Source of the DNA: Sandaracinobacteroides sayramensis
GTDB lineage: Bacteria > Pseudomonadota > Alphaproteobacteria > Sphingomonadales > Sphingomonadaceae
Direction of reading: 5' to 3'
DNA length: 64,000 nt
Assembly (NCBI RefSeq): GCF_022014495.1
Contig: NZ_JAKLSQ010000001.1
Coordinates: 36,738-100,737 of the forward strand
Below the pieces are notes generated by a model that searched no databases, was not told where the DNA came from, and saw only the letters and a program-made list of their open reading frames with translations. The position numbers and the translations under genes were made by a program. Numbering within the stretch: position 1 is the stretch's first letter; every line of letters begins with the position of its first letter. Below, in pieces: positions 37,404-49,250 of this stretch.

Positions 37404-37674
37404 TTCTCCCTAAATGGGCAACAAATTAAACAGCAAGGAATGCCGTTCGGCTTTCGCGCTGCGCAATAAGCCAATTCTGGACTTTGGAGCTATCCATCTT
37501 CAGCCAGCATTGGCCCGCAGGCAGCGCTCATGTTTGCCCTGCGCGGAGGTGAATAGAGGAGGCTCAAAAATCGAAGCCCCTGAGCGGGCAAGAAGCTGAG
37601 CCTATCTATAGGTAAGATCAGGTTGCTTCAGCCGGCACTGGAACAAACCATGTAGGGCCTTTGGTGTCTAGAGT
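37404..37674. other. Gene-free stretch after tRNA-Arg
   Basis: I see no convincing gene, repeat of the tRNA 3' end, or integrase here. Base composition is lower in GC than the flanks and several stop codons occur in all frames. A short ORF (37414-37599) has no ribosome site or recognisable product. Confidence 0.5.
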
Positions 37675-38079
37675 TCAGTTGTGGGCTTTTGCGGCAGGCG
37701 CCTTCGGCTCCGTTTCATTGGCCGCCGCCGTAACCAGCGGCTTGGACCAGGCCTGGAATACATCGGCAAACTGCTTTTGCGCGTCAGCCGCCGGGAAAAG
37801 CTGTCCGACCTGGGACTGCCATTCCTGGACCGCCTCTCGCGTGGCGGCAAGCGATGCTTGGCGGTTCTGCTCTACGTCCTGGAAAAGGGTCGAGAAACCG
37901 GCGAAGTTGGAAAAGGCCGTCGGTTTCTGCTCCACGCCCTGCTCCGGCTGCGAAGAAAGGCCCCGGGCCGCGATCTCCGCCTGACGCTGCATCGCCGCCT
38001 GGGAGATTTCCGCGAACTTCAGGAAAAGGCTCTGATTGGCGGTCGCCAGAGCCGCAAATTGCTCGAAGGGATTGGTCAT
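37675..38079 (-). CDS. Phasin-like protein
   Basis: A 134-residue, largely helical, soluble protein. FLKFAEISQAAMQRQAEIAA, AFSNFAGFSTLFQDVEQNRQ and AVQEWQSQVGQLFPAADAQK resemble phasins, which coat polyhydroxyalkanoate granules. It ends in the Ala/Lys/Pro-rich tail KAPAAKAHN, which is common in this group. Phasins are weakly conserved and the assignment rests on overall character and length. No PHA synthase or depolymerase gene is in the window. Confidence 0.65.
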   Translation of the reverse strand: MTNPFEQFAALATANQSLFLKFAEISQAAMQRQAEIAARGLSSQPEQGVEQKPTAFSNFAGFSTLFQDVEQNRQASLAATREAVQEWQSQVGQLFPAADAQKQFADVFQAWSKPLVTAAANETEPKAPAAKAHN

Positions 38080-38448
38080 GCCTCAAACCTTTCAGATAAG
38101 CCGTTTACCGGAGTTCGGACCCTGACCATGCACCGACCGCGATCGATGGCCTGCCCACCTGCCATCCGCGCCGTTCCAAACATTTCGCACAGGCTTTCCA
38201 TATCCTGAGCGAATCCGGATACAAATTTATGCGCAATTTATATACAAACTTGAGGGCTTAATTATTGCGATAGATCAAAAATACTCCGAACCGGATCGGG
38301 CCGTGCGGCTTCGCCTTGGGCAGGACAGACGCATGGCGGCCGAATGCCGGGCCGAAAGCACCCCGACGATCCGATCACCCAAGGGCGGCAGGCCGTCCGC
38401 GAACGCGAACGGCGCGACTTCATCACCTTCCCCGCCAGCCCTGCCGCC
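38080..38448. other. Intergenic region upstream of the phasin-like gene
   Basis: This 369-bp stretch has no supported gene. Its middle (about 38215-38285) is strongly AT-rich and is the likely promoter zone for the minus-strand phasin-like gene, but I cannot fix -35 and -10 boxes. The rest is GC-rich and non-coding, leading into the repeat element that starts at 38449. Confidence 0.4.
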
Positions 38449-38609
38449 TAGGTTGAGAACCCATAGAAGTAATGGATATTTTCCGTCATCCCGGGCTTGA
38501 TCCGGGATCCAGCTTTCTGGCCGGCGTGGACAAGAAGCGGGATCCCGGATCAAGCCCGGGATGACGAAGAGGAACCGGGTGACGAAGGGGAATAGGAGTC
38601 CTCAACCTG
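38449..38609. repeat. 161-bp palindromic repeat element (MITE-like), copy 2
   Basis: The left end TAGGTTGAG and right end CTCAACCTG-type sequence form terminal inverted repeats, as in the copy at 11231-11380. Both copies share AGAAGTAATGGAT-like and GAGTCCTCAACCT flanks. The 83-nt core hairpin (38484-38566) begins CGTCATCCCGGGCTTGATCC. It carries no ORF of its own; a short open frame across it is an artefact of the palindrome. Confidence 0.8.
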
Positions 38610-38673
38610 ATAGCTGACCGGGACGGTCATCCGCGTGGACGGCGGGCAGCCTGTCTTCGGATGAAAAGCCAAA

Positions 38674-38704
38674 GGCGCCGCCGTCCGCAATGGACGACGG
38701 CGCC
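38674..38704 (-). terminator. Intrinsic terminator of the repeat-rich PEP-CTERM gene
   Basis: A 13-bp stem with one mismatch (GGCGCCGTCGTCC / GGACGGCGGCGCC as read on the minus strand) has a 5-nt loop and is followed by the T-rich TTTGGCTTTTC. It lies 20 bases past the stop codon. Confidence 0.75.
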
Positions 38705-38724
38705 TCCGCGCTTGGTGGGCGAAC

Positions 38725-41220
38725 TCAGACCCGGGTGCTGGCGGCGTTCCGGCGGCGCACGGCGGCGCCCACCATTCCGAAGCCGGCGATCAGCATGGCC
38801 CAGGTGGCCGGTTCCGGCACGCCGCCCGGAAGCTTGCTGCCGGCGTCCACCACCTGCAGCAGCACGCGGTTGGCGCCATAGTCATAAACGATGTCGTAGA
38901 GGAAACCGTTCAGGAAGCCGCTGGTGTTGACGCTGGCGAACACGCCGCTCAACTGGCCGACGGAATCCAGGAGGACGAAGCTGTCCCCGCTGCTGATGGC
39001 GCAGCTGAGAATGCAGCTGATGTCGAGAATGCCGCCGAGCGTCGCGCTGCCGGTGATGTTGAGCAGGTCCGCCGCCGTGCTGGAGGCGAGCTGCGCCGCG
39101 AACACGCCGCTGTCCGTCTGCACATAATTGCCCGTCAGGCCGAGCGTGCCCGTGGCGCCCAGGTCGCCGGGGTTCACCGTGCCGTTGTTCGTCAGCGTTC
39201 CCGACACCGAGAAGGTGCCGGTGCCGGCCAGCGTGCCGCCGTTGGTGAAGTTCGTCGGCAGGGCGATGGTGCCGCTCAGCACGTTGATCACGCCCTCGTT
39301 GGCGAAGCCGATGTTGCTGGCGAAGGTCGTGGTGCCGGCGCCGCCCGTCTTCTCGATCAGCCCTTTGTTGACGAAGCTGGAAGCCGCGCCGCCATTGTTC
39401 AGCGCCGACGAGTCGGTGGTGACGGCGATGCGGCCGTTGTTCACGAACTGGGTGCCATTGCCCAGATAGATATGGCCGCCCTGCCAGTCGAAGCTGCCGT
39501 TGTTGGTGAAGTTCGCGCCCATCAGCAGCTTGTTGGTGCTGCCGAGCGCGCGCAGCGTCGAGACTTCGGACACTTCCCAGCTTCCGGTGAAAGTGCCGGC
39601 GCGGAATTCGGCCGCGCCGTTCAGCACCGCGTCGGACCCGGTGAAGGTGCCGCTGGTGAAGTTGACGTTGCTCGACTGGAAGGCGCCGTTAAAGGCCGCG
39701 TTGCTGGCGATGTTGATTTCGCCCGCCCCCAGCAGCGAGCCGCCGTTGAACACGGCATTGCCGCCGGCGAAGATGAGGTTGCCCTCAGCGTTGATCGCCC
39801 CGCCCTGGTTCACGAAGGCGTTGGTGACCGTGACGCTGGCGCCGCTGTTGACGTTGAATTGCCCGTTGTTCGTGAAGACGGAGGCGGCACCGCCGTTGTT
39901 GTAAAGCCCGTTGGAGGTCGACGCCGCGAAGACTCCGTTGTTCACGAACTGCGTGCCATTGCCCAGATAGATATGGCCGCCCTGCCAGTCGAAGCTGCCG
40001 TTGTTGGTGAAGTTCGCGCCCATCAGCAGCTTGTTGGTGCTGGAAACAGCCGTCAGCTTCGAGGGGGCCGCGATTTCCCAGCCGCCGGCGAAAGTGCCGG
40101 CATGGAACTGGGCATCGCCATTCAGAACCGCGTCGGCGCCGGTGAAGGTGCCGCTGGTGAAACGCAGGTTGCTGGAGGAGAAACCGCCGTTGAACGCGGC
40201 GCTGCTGGCAATGTTGGTGACCCCGGTGCCCGTGAAGGCGGTGCCGTCGTTGAACACGGCATTGCCGCCATTGAAGCCCAGCGTGCCGTCCACATCCAGC
40301 GTGCCGCCGTTGTTCACGAAACGGTTGCCGACGGCGACATTGGCGCCGGCCTCGACGCGAACCTTGCCGGCCGCACCGTTGGTGAAGGTGGAGGCGGCCC
40401 CGCCATTGTTGTAGATCCCGGCACTGCTGGACGCCCGGACCGTGCCGTTGTTGACGAATTCCGTGCCGTTGCCGAGGTAGATGTGGCCACCTTCCCAGTC
40501 GAAATTGCCGTTGTTGGTGAAATTCGCGCCCATCAGCAGCTTGTTGGTGCTGGTCCGCGCAGCAAGCGTGGAGCCGGAAGCGATCTGCCAGGTGCCGGCG
40601 AAGGTGCCGGCGCGGAATTCGGCGGAGCCGTTCAGAACAGCGTTGTCGCCGGTGAAGGCGCCACTGGTGAAAACAAGGTTGGAGGAGGAGAAACCGCCAT
40701 TGAACGCGGAATTGCTCGCGATGTGGACGGCGCCTGCACCCGAAAAGGACGAGCCGGCATTGAAGCTGTTGTTGCCGCCGGTAAAGGCGATGGTGCCGGA
40801 CAGCGCTTCGATCGAGCCGCTGTTGACGAAGGCGGCCGGGTTGATCGTGGTGGTGCCGATGCCGCCACTCTTGCGGAAGATTCCGCTGTTGTTGAAGGTC
40901 GAGAGGGCACCGCCGTTATTGTAGATGCCATTGTCCGAAAGCGCGTTCCAAAGGCCCTGGTTGCGGATTTGGGCGCCGTTGCCCAGATAGAGGTGACCGC
41001 CGTTCCAGTTCACCGTGCCGGATTCGTTGGTCATCTCGACACCCATCCAGAGCTTGTTGCTCGAGGTGTTGAGTTCCAGCACGTCGCCCAGTCCGAGCGG
41101 CTCGGGCGCGGTGACGCCCGGCGCATAGTTCCCACTGTTGAAAACGAACGTCGCCGCTTCCGCCTGAGTTGAAATCGCAAGAAGGCTCGCCCCCGCGGCC
41201 GCCAGAATCCGTGTGCGCAT
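38725..41220 (-). CDS. Repeat-rich surface protein with PEP-CTERM sorting signal
   Basis: An 831-residue exported protein. It has a signal peptide (RILAAAGASLLAISTQAEA), then four imperfect repeats of about 167-171 residues. Each repeat carries TNKLLMGANFTNNG, GGHIYLGNGTQFVNNG, YNNGGAAS and FTSGTFTG segments (the first copy is the most divergent), consistent with a long beta-helix. A Cys pair (ISCILSC) in a conserved pre-anchor region follows, then GVPEPATWAMLIAGFGMVG and an arginine-rich end. The likely role is an exosortase-processed extracellular or matrix protein. The start at 41220 gives the clean signal peptide; an in-frame start at 41271 would add 17 residues. Asn and Gly are strongly enriched. 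Confidence 0.85.
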   Translation of the reverse strand: MRTRILAAAGASLLAISTQAEAATFVFNSGNYAPGVTAPEPLGLGDVLELNTSSNKLWMGVEMTNESGTVNWNGGHLYLGNGAQIRNQGLWNALSDNGIYNNGGALSTFNNSGIFRKSGGIGTTTINPAAFVNSGSIEALSGTIAFTGGNNSFNAGSSFSGAGAVHIASNSAFNGGFSSSNLVFTSGAFTGDNAVLNGSAEFRAGTFAGTWQIASGSTLAARTSTNKLLMGANFTNNGNFDWEGGHIYLGNGTEFVNNGTVRASSSAGIYNNGGAASTFTNGAAGKVRVEAGANVAVGNRFVNNGGTLDVDGTLGFNGGNAVFNDGTAFTGTGVTNIASSAAFNGGFSSSNLRFTSGTFTGADAVLNGDAQFHAGTFAGGWEIAAPSKLTAVSSTNKLLMGANFTNNGSFDWQGGHIYLGNGTQFVNNGVFAASTSNGLYNNGGAASVFTNNGQFNVNSGASVTVTNAFVNQGGAINAEGNLIFAGGNAVFNGGSLLGAGEINIASNAAFNGAFQSSNVNFTSGTFTGSDAVLNGAAEFRAGTFTGSWEVSEVSTLRALGSTNKLLMGANFTNNGSFDWQGGHIYLGNGTQFVNNGRIAVTTDSSALNNGGAASSFVNKGLIEKTGGAGTTTFASNIGFANEGVINVLSGTIALPTNFTNGGTLAGTGTFSVSGTLTNNGTVNPGDLGATGTLGLTGNYVQTDSGVFAAQLASSTAADLLNITGSATLGGILDISCILSCAISSGDSFVLLDSVGQLSGVFASVNTSGFLNGFLYDIVYDYGANRVLLQVVDAGSKLPGGVPEPATWAMLIAGFGMVGAAVRRRNAASTRV
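39434..40042. repeat. Near-identical 108-bp internal repeat (two copies, 501 bp apart)
   Basis: Copies at 39434-39541 and 39935-40042 differ at one base only, although the rest of the 500-bp repeat units have drifted much further. Related but more divergent copies follow near 40445-40550 and 40960-41065. The match encodes the segment NKLLMGANFTNNGSFDWQGG and neighbours. Confidence 0.85.
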
Positions 41221-41353
41221 GTTCCAATACCCCCATGTTGAGCCAGGCGGCCGACGGGCAGCCCTGTTCACCAGCTACAGCGAGAGGATGGGCCAGATCG
41301 GCTCAGCATTATTTTCGGGGCGCGCATTTTTTTCCGGCGGCGCCAGCCCCGTG

Positions 41354-44028
<2,675 letters not shown>

Positions 44029-44044
44029 ATCGGCGGCCGCGGAA

Positions 44045-44064
44045 CTGTCTCGGCTTTGAGACAG
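44045..44064. promoter_or_regulatory. 20-bp palindrome, probable operator of the aldehyde dehydrogenase gene
   Basis: CTGTCTC and GAGACAG are exact inverted repeats with a 6-bp spacer. The site lies 17 bp after the regulator stop and 110 bp before the dehydrogenase ATG, a good place for Fis-type dimer binding. No -24/-12 sigma-54 promoter was found downstream of it. Confidence 0.55.
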
Positions 44065-44173
44065 AAGCCGCGCGTGGAATTTCCAGCCGCCTTCCGTGAG
44101 GGCGATCCGCGCACCTAATCTCGAATCAAGGCGCCGCATGCGACGGCGTTCGCAAGACCAGGAGGAGGAAAAT

Positions 44174-45700
44174 ATGACCACGCTCGCGCAAGAGCGCCCC
44201 GGTGCCGCGCTGAAGGCTCCGTTCGCCCCCCGCTACGACAATTTCATCGGCGGCCAGTGGGTGCCGCCAAAGGCGGGCCGCTATTTCGAAAACACCTCCC
44301 CGGTGACCGGCCAGGTGGTGGGCGAGATCGCCCGCTCCGACGCGGACGATGTGGAAGCCGCGCTCGATGCTGCGCACAAGGCGAAGGAGGCCTGGGGCCG
44401 CACATCGGTCGCGGAGCGGGCTCTGATCCTGAACCGAATCGCCGACCGGATGGAAGCCAATCTCGAAAAGCTCGCCACCGCCGAGACATGGGACAATGGC
44501 AAGCCGATCCGCGAGACGATGGCCGCCGACCTGCCGCTCGCCATCGACCATTTCCGCTATTTCGCCGGCGCCATCCGCGCGCAGGAAGGCGGGATCAGCG
44601 AGATCGACCATGACACCGTCGCCTACCATTTCCACGAGCCGCTGGGCGTGGTGGGGCAGATCATCCCCTGGAATTTCCCGCTGCTGATGGCGGTGTGGAA
44701 GCTGGCGCCGGCGCTGGCGGCCGGCAACTGCATCGTGCTGAAGCCGGCCGAGCAGACGCCCGCCTCCATCATGGTGTGGATCGAGCTTGTGGGCGACCTG
44801 CTGCCGCCGGGCGTGCTCAACATCGTCAACGGCTTCGGGCTGGAGGCCGGCAAGCCGCTGGCTTCGAACCCGCGCATCGCCAAGATCGCCTTCACCGGCG
44901 AGACGACGACCGGCCGCCTCATCATGCAATATGCCAGCCAGAATTTGATCCCGGTGACGCTGGAACTGGGCGGCAAGAGCCCGAACATCTTCTTCGAGGA
45001 TGTGGCGCGCGAGGACGATGATTATCTCGACAAGGCGATCGAGGGCTTCGCGATGTTCGCTCTGAACCAGGGCGAAGTCTGCACCTGTCCCAGCCGGGCG
45101 CTGATCCACGAGAAGATCTACGACCGCTTCATGGAAAAGGCGCTGAAGCGCGTGGCGGCCATCGTGCAAGGCAGCCCGCTGGACCCGAAGACGATGATCG
45201 GCGCGCAGGCCTCGTCGGAGCAACGGGAGAAGATCCTCTCCTACTTCGACATCGGCCGGCAGGAAGGCGCGGAAGTGCTGATCGGCGGCAAGGCGGCCGA
45301 ACTGGGCGGCGAACTGGCCGGCGGCTATTATGTGCAGCCGACGGTGTTCAAGGGCCATAACAAGATGCGGATCTTCCAGGAGGAGATCTTCGGCCCGGTC
45401 GTTTCCGTCACCACCTTCAAGGACGAGGCGCAGGCGCTGGAGATCGCCAACGACACGCTCTACGGCCTCGGCGCCGGCGTCTGGAGCCGCGAGGCGAACA
45501 TCTGCTACCGCTTCGGCCGCGCCATCCAGGCGGGCCGGGTGTGGACCAACTGCTACCACGCCTATCCCGCCCACGCGGCGTTCGGCGGCTACAAGCAATC
45601 GGGCATCGGCCGGGAAAACCACCGGATGATGCTCGACCATTATCAGCAGACCAAGAACATGCTGGTCAGCTACAGCCCGAAGAAGCTCGGCTTCTTCTGA
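44174..45700 (+). CDS. NAD-dependent aldehyde dehydrogenase (acetaldehyde dehydrogenase type)
   Basis: A 508-residue enzyme oxidising aldehydes to acids. Motifs are [53 protein letters not shown] with the general-base Glu, and [16 protein letters not shown] with the catalytic Cys, in which the usual NQGQVC reads NQGEVC as in AcoD/ExaC-type enzymes. The ATG at 44174 has a strong GGAGGAGG site; the ORF extension to 44096 covers the promoter. The Zn alcohol dehydrogenase gene follows 70 bp later. Ethanol-derived acetaldehyde is the most likely substrate. Confidence 0.93.
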   Translation: MTTLAQERPGAALKAPFAPRYDNFIGGQWVPPKAGRYFENTSPVTGQVVGEIARSDADDVEAALDAAHKAKEAWGRTSVAERALILNRIADRMEANLEKLATAETWDNGKPIRETMAADLPLAIDHFRYFAGAIRAQEGGISEIDHDTVAYHFHEPLGVVGQIIPWNFPLLMAVWKLAPALAAGNCIVLKPAEQTPASIMVWIELVGDLLPPGVLNIVNGFGLEAGKPLASNPRIAKIAFTGETTTGRLIMQYASQNLIPVTLELGGKSPNIFFEDVAREDDDYLDKAIEGFAMFALNQGEVCTCPSRALIHEKIYDRFMEKALKRVAAIVQGSPLDPKTMIGAQASSEQREKILSYFDIGRQEGAEVLIGGKAAELGGELAGGYYVQPTVFKGHNKMRIFQEEIFGPVVSVTTFKDEAQALEIANDTLYGLGAGVWSREANICYRFGRAIQAGRVWTNCYHAYPAHAAFGGYKQSGIGRENHRMMLDHYQQTKNMLVSYSPKKLGFF

Positions 45701-45770
45701 ACCCTCTCCTCCCCGGCGTCCCGCCGGTTCTCCGGCGGGACGCGACCCTTTCGAAGACTGGAGAAGCCGC

Positions 45771-46802
45771 ATGGCCAAGACGATGAAAGCCGCCGTAGTC
45801 CGCGAATTCGGCAAGCCGCTGACGATCGACGAAGTGCCGGTGCCGCAAGCCGGCCCGGGACAGATTCAGGTGCGGGTCCACGCCTCCGGCGTCTGCCACA
45901 CCGACCTTCACGCCGCCGATGGCGACTGGCCGGTGAAGCCGAACCCGCCCTTCATCCCTGGGCATGAGGGCGTCGGTTTCGTGAGCCAGGTGGGCGCGGG
46001 CGTGAAGCATGTGAAGGAAGGCGACCGCGTCGGCGTGCCGTGGCTCTACACCGCCTGCGGCCATTGCGTGCATTGCCTCGGCGGCTGGGAAACGCTCTGC
46101 GAGGAGCAGTTGAACACCGGCTATTCGATCAACGGCGGCTTCGCCGATTATGTGGTGGCGGATCCGAATTTCGTCGGCCATCTGCCCGACAATATCAGCT
46201 TCACGGAAATCGCGCCCGTGCTGTGCGCCGGGGTCACGGTCTATAAAGGCCTGAAGATGACCGACACCAAGCCCGGCGATTTCGTGGCGATCAGCGGCAT
46301 CGGCGGCCTTGGCCATATGGCCGTGCAATATGCGAAGGCGATGGGCCTGAACGTCGCCGCCATCGACGTGGACGACGCCAAGCTGGACCTCGCCCGCCGG
46401 CTGGGCGCCACCGTCACCGTCAACGCCCGCAACGAGGACCCGGCGACCGTCATCAAGCGCGAGACTGGCGGCGGCGTGAACGGTGTGCTGGTGACCGCCG
46501 TCAGCGAAAAGGCGTTCGAGCAGGCGATCGGCGTGACGGCGCGCGGCGGCACGGTGGCGCTGAACGGCCTGCCGCCCGGCGATTTCCCGCTGAACATCTT
46601 CGGTCTGGTGCTGAACGGCATCACCGTGCGCGGCTCCATCGTCGGCACCCGCCTCGACCTGCAGGAATCGCTGGACTTCGCCGCCGACGGCAAGGTGAAG
46701 GCGACCGTCTCCAGCGCGAAGCTGGAGGACATCAACGACGTCCTCGCGCGGATGAAAAAGGGTCAGATCGAGGGCCGGATCGTCCTCGACCTGGCGAACT
46801 GA
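45771..46802 (+). CDS. adhP: Zinc-dependent alcohol dehydrogenase, AdhP type
   Basis: A 343-residue medium-chain dehydrogenase that oxidises ethanol with NAD. The catalytic zinc site is [14 protein letters not shown] (Cys, Asp), IPGHEGVG (His) and, later, [14 protein letters not shown] (Cys). The structural zinc cysteines are in [17 protein letters not shown]. The NAD fold is [20 protein letters not shown] with the acidic VAAIDVDD. Length and sequence match the bacterial AdhP/AdhA class. It is downstream of the aldehyde dehydrogenase and upstream of the DUF779 gene. Confidence 0.94.
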   Translation: MAKTMKAAVVREFGKPLTIDEVPVPQAGPGQIQVRVHASGVCHTDLHAADGDWPVKPNPPFIPGHEGVGFVSQVGAGVKHVKEGDRVGVPWLYTACGHCVHCLGGWETLCEEQLNTGYSINGGFADYVVADPNFVGHLPDNISFTEIAPVLCAGVTVYKGLKMTDTKPGDFVAISGIGGLGHMAVQYAKAMGLNVAAIDVDDAKLDLARRLGATVTVNARNEDPATVIKRETGGGVNGVLVTAVSEKAFEQAIGVTARGGTVALNGLPPGDFPLNIFGLVLNGITVRGSIVGTRLDLQESLDFAADGKVKATVSSAKLEDINDVLARMKKGQIEGRIVLDLAN

Positions 46803-46811
46803 GGCAAGGGC

Positions 46812-47195
46812 ATGACGGCCGGGGAGGAGACGGGCGTGCCGCGCGTTGTCGCCACCCCGGCCGCCTTGCAATTGCTTGCGGAAATCCGCGCCGACCATGG
46901 GCCGGTGATGTTCCACCAGTCGGGTGGGTGCTGCGACGGCTCCTCGCCCATGTGCTACCCGGCCGGCGAATTCCGGATCGGCGAGAGCGACATCCTGCTG
47001 GGCGAGGTGGACGGCGTTCCGGTCTATATCGGCAAGGCGCAGGGCGAAGCCTGGGCGCACACCCAGCTGATCCTGGACGTGGTGCCCGGGCGCGGCGGCA
47101 TGTTCAGCCTGGACAATGGGCGGGAGAAGCGATTCCTGACGCGCGGGCGGGTGTTCAGCGAAAGCGAGCTGGCCGCGCTCGGACCCCAGCCTTGA
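46812..47195 (+). CDS. DUF779 family protein
   Basis: A 127-residue cytoplasmic protein. The family signature MFHQSGGCCDGSSPMCYP (residues 36-53, with three cysteines) is followed by DILLGEVDGVPVYIG and GGMFSLDNGREKRFLTRGRV. Members usually sit next to aldehyde or alcohol dehydrogenase genes, as here, but the biochemical role is not established; the cysteine-rich motif suggests metal binding or a redox function (inference). It is 9 bp after adhP. Confidence 0.88.
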   Translation: MTAGEETGVPRVVATPAALQLLAEIRADHGPVMFHQSGGCCDGSSPMCYPAGEFRIGESDILLGEVDGVPVYIGKAQGEAWAHTQLILDVVPGRGGMFSLDNGREKRFLTRGRVFSESELAALGPQP

Positions 47196-47551
47196 AACCG
47201 GCGGATCTGCGCATCAAGCGGATTTACGCTAGCCCCGGCGCCGAAGATGGCCAGCGCGTTCTGGTGGACCGCCTCTGGCCGCGCGGCGTCAGCAAGGCGA
47301 AAGCCGAACTGACGCTGTGGCTGAAGGAAATCGCCCCTTCCCCGGACCTGCGCAAATGGTTCGAGCATCAGCCCGACCGCTTCGCGGCCTTCAGCGCGGA
47401 CTATCGTGCGGAACTGGCCGCCAACCCTGAAGCCGTTGCCAGGCTGCGCGCCTTGATCGACCGTGGGCCGGTCACCCTGCTCTATGCGGCGCGCGATCCC
47501 CAATGCAACCACGCGCTGGTGCTGCAAGCCTATATGCGGGAAACATCGTAA
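47192..47551 (+). CDS. DUF488 family protein
   Basis: A 119-residue protein with the family hallmarks IKRIYASPGAEDGQRVLVDR, LWPRGVSKAKAELTLWLKEI, and the C-terminal VTLLYAARDPQCNHALVLQA. The function of the family is unknown. The start is a TTG that overlaps the DUF779 stop (TTGA), so the two are coupled and expressed together with the dehydrogenases. No other start codon fits the conserved N terminus. Confidence 0.85.
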   Translation: MKPADLRIKRIYASPGAEDGQRVLVDRLWPRGVSKAKAELTLWLKEIAPSPDLRKWFEHQPDRFAAFSADYRAELAANPEAVARLRALIDRGPVTLLYAARDPQCNHALVLQAYMRETS

Positions 47552-47610
47552 CGGCTTCTTCGCCGCCGCACGCTTGCAGGCGCAACATGCGCCGTGTCCT
47601 CAATTCCCGA

Positions 47611-49248
47611 TCAGCTTTCCGCTGTCCACAGGCCGAGCAGCCTTTCCAGAAGCTCGCGGTCCAGCTTGCGGCGTTCGGGAGCCTCGCTTTCGCTACCGCT
47701 GGCGATTGGCGGCTGGTTGGTGCGTGCCGCATAGCGCAGCGGCTCGGGCGGGGGCGGCTGCTCGATATCCAGGCCGTCGTGCAGCTTCATCCGCGGCGCG
47801 GGCGGCGGCATGATATCCCGGTCGGGATCGTGGAACGGATTGGAGTCATGCTGCGCAGCAAAAGACGGGTCCGACAGATAGTCCGGCTTGCGGGCGATGA
47901 CGGGCGGGCGGCCGCCGATCTGCAGCGCCATCTCATAGGGGTTCAGCGCCAGTATCCGGTCGGCGCTGGTGCGCACGAAGCTTTCGAACGCCCCCCGTTC
48001 GTGCGAGGGCAGATGCGCGTGCGGGTCGATCGCCACCAGCTCCGCCATGCCATCGGCCGCCAGCCGGTTCTGCGCGCCGAAGCATTGCAGCACGGCGCAA
48101 TTGTTGACGATGGTCGGCCAGTCGTCCGGGTAGAGGCGCTTCAACTGGCTGGCGTCCTGCCAGAAGCTCCAGGTCTGCACGCCGTAGCCGCGCAGCAAGG
48201 TGACCGCCTGGCGCAACTCCGCCAGCGGCCCGAGTTGCGCCGCCTCGTCCAGCAGGAACAGCGTCGACTTCTTCGGGCGCCCCCGGCGGCGGGTGAGGAG
48301 GAACACCAGCGACGTCACCCAAAGGCGCAGTAAGCGCCCATGGCTTTCCAGATGGTGCGGCGGCACCACCAGATAGAGGGAAAGCGGGTCGCCGCGCGTG
48401 ATCGCGGAGAGGTCGAAGCTCGTCCGGCCGACGGCCGCCGCCACCTGCGGGCCGCGCAGGAAGCCGACGCCGTTTTCCGTCATCGACAGGATCGATCCAA
48501 GCCCCTCGCGCGCGCCGCTTTGCAGCAGAGACATCGCCTCCCGCGCCACGGGGTGGGGCGAAAGGCCGATCTCGGCGATCTGCCGCGCTGCTTCCGGGCT
48601 GGGATCGCCTTCGCGGGCGGCGCCAGCCAATTGCGTGAGGGTGGCGCGGATGGAATCGAAGGTGCGCCGCGCCGGATCGGAATTGGCGCACACATGCAGC
48701 ATGAGGCTCGTCAACAGGAAGGTGGCGCGCTGATACCAATAGCTGTTCTGCGGGTTGGACTGGCTGTAATCGGCAAGGCTCGTCGCGAAGCGGGTGGCGA
48801 GATCGACCGATTCCACACTGGCGGCGTCGATCACGTCCAGCGGGTTGAAAGCGTCGGAGGGGTGGCCGGTGATTCCGAACGGATCCAGCAGCACCACCTT
48901 CTGCCCCATTTCGCGGCGGCGCCGGGCGGTCACCGCGAAATTCTCGCCCTTCGGGTCGATCACGATCACCGGCCCGTCGTGGCGCAGCAAAGCGGGGATG
49001 ATGCAGCATCGCCCCTTGCCCTGCCCCGTCGGCGCGATGGTGATGAGATGCCCCTCGCCTGAAAGCAGGATCGGATCCAGGAAGCCATTGGAAGGCGACA
49101 ATTCCGGCGAGCCGAAGCTGAAGCCCAACGGCGGGCGGGCCGCCTCCACCGCCAGAGACCAGCCGACCAGAAGGCCGGGGCCTTCGATCCGTTCCGGCAG
49201 CCGCAGCGAGCGTGTCTGCTTTTCGTTGAAGTCCCGGCTTCCGGCCAT
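47611..49248 (-). CDS. VirD4/TraG-like type IV coupling ATPase, orphan
   Basis: A 545-residue P-loop ATPase. Walker A is ITIAPTGQGKGRCCIIPALL, followed by IVIDPKGENFAVTARRRREMG. Walker B is STLFLLDEAAQLGPLAELRQ, followed by QTWSFWQDASQLKRLYPDDW. These are the core motifs of conjugative coupling proteins that pump DNA-protein complexes. Unlike canonical VirD4/TraG it shows no N-terminal transmembrane segments. No relaxase, VirB or pilus gene is in view. It is the last gene of a minus-strand series that begins with the giant adhesin and starts two bases after the stop of its upstream neighbour. It may have a non-conjugative role here (inference). Confidence 0.87.
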   Translation of the reverse strand: MAGSRDFNEKQTRSLRLPERIEGPGLLVGWSLAVEAARPPLGFSFGSPELSPSNGFLDPILLSGEGHLITIAPTGQGKGRCCIIPALLRHDGPVIVIDPKGENFAVTARRRREMGQKVVLLDPFGITGHPSDAFNPLDVIDAASVESVDLATRFATSLADYSQSNPQNSYWYQRATFLLTSLMLHVCANSDPARRTFDSIRATLTQLAGAAREGDPSPEAARQIAEIGLSPHPVAREAMSLLQSGAREGLGSILSMTENGVGFLRGPQVAAAVGRTSFDLSAITRGDPLSLYLVVPPHHLESHGRLLRLWVTSLVFLLTRRRGRPKKSTLFLLDEAAQLGPLAELRQAVTLLRGYGVQTWSFWQDASQLKRLYPDDWPTIVNNCAVLQCFGAQNRLAADGMAELVAIDPHAHLPSHERGAFESFVRTSADRILALNPYEMALQIGGRPPVIARKPDYLSDPSFAAQHDSNPFHDPDRDIMPPPAPRMKLHDGLDIEQPPPPEPLRYAARTNQPPIASGSESEAPERRKLDRELLERLLGLWTAES

Positions 49249-49250
49249 GG

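Noticed and set aside
37265..37474. Open frame overlapping tRNA-Arg on the minus strand
   Set aside because: It lies over the tRNA gene and has no support.
37327..37674. tRNA-Arg as an attachment site for an integrated island
   Set aside because: No integrase and no direct repeat of the tRNA 3' end was found downstream in the window.
38275..38553. Short minus-strand frame across the repeat element at 38.5 kb
   Set aside because: Most of it is the palindromic repeat itself; there is no ribosome site and no protein-like sequence.
39472..41172. Plus-strand open frame opposite the repeat-rich PEP-CTERM gene
   Set aside because: It mirrors the coding repeats of the real gene. The minus strand has a signal peptide, the sorting tail and a terminator.
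38725..41220. Regular repeats that could suggest a CRISPR array
   Set aside because: The period is about 500 bp, the repeats are coding and degenerate, and there are no short spacers or cas genes.
44029..44173. Sigma-54 promoter before the aldehyde dehydrogenase
   Set aside because: I looked for a TGGC-N8-TTGC type element and found none; the regulator also lacks the AAA+ domain.
47611..49248. Part of a conjugation or type IV secretion locus
   Set aside because: Only a coupling-type ATPase is present; no relaxase, VirB or mating-pair genes were seen in the window.
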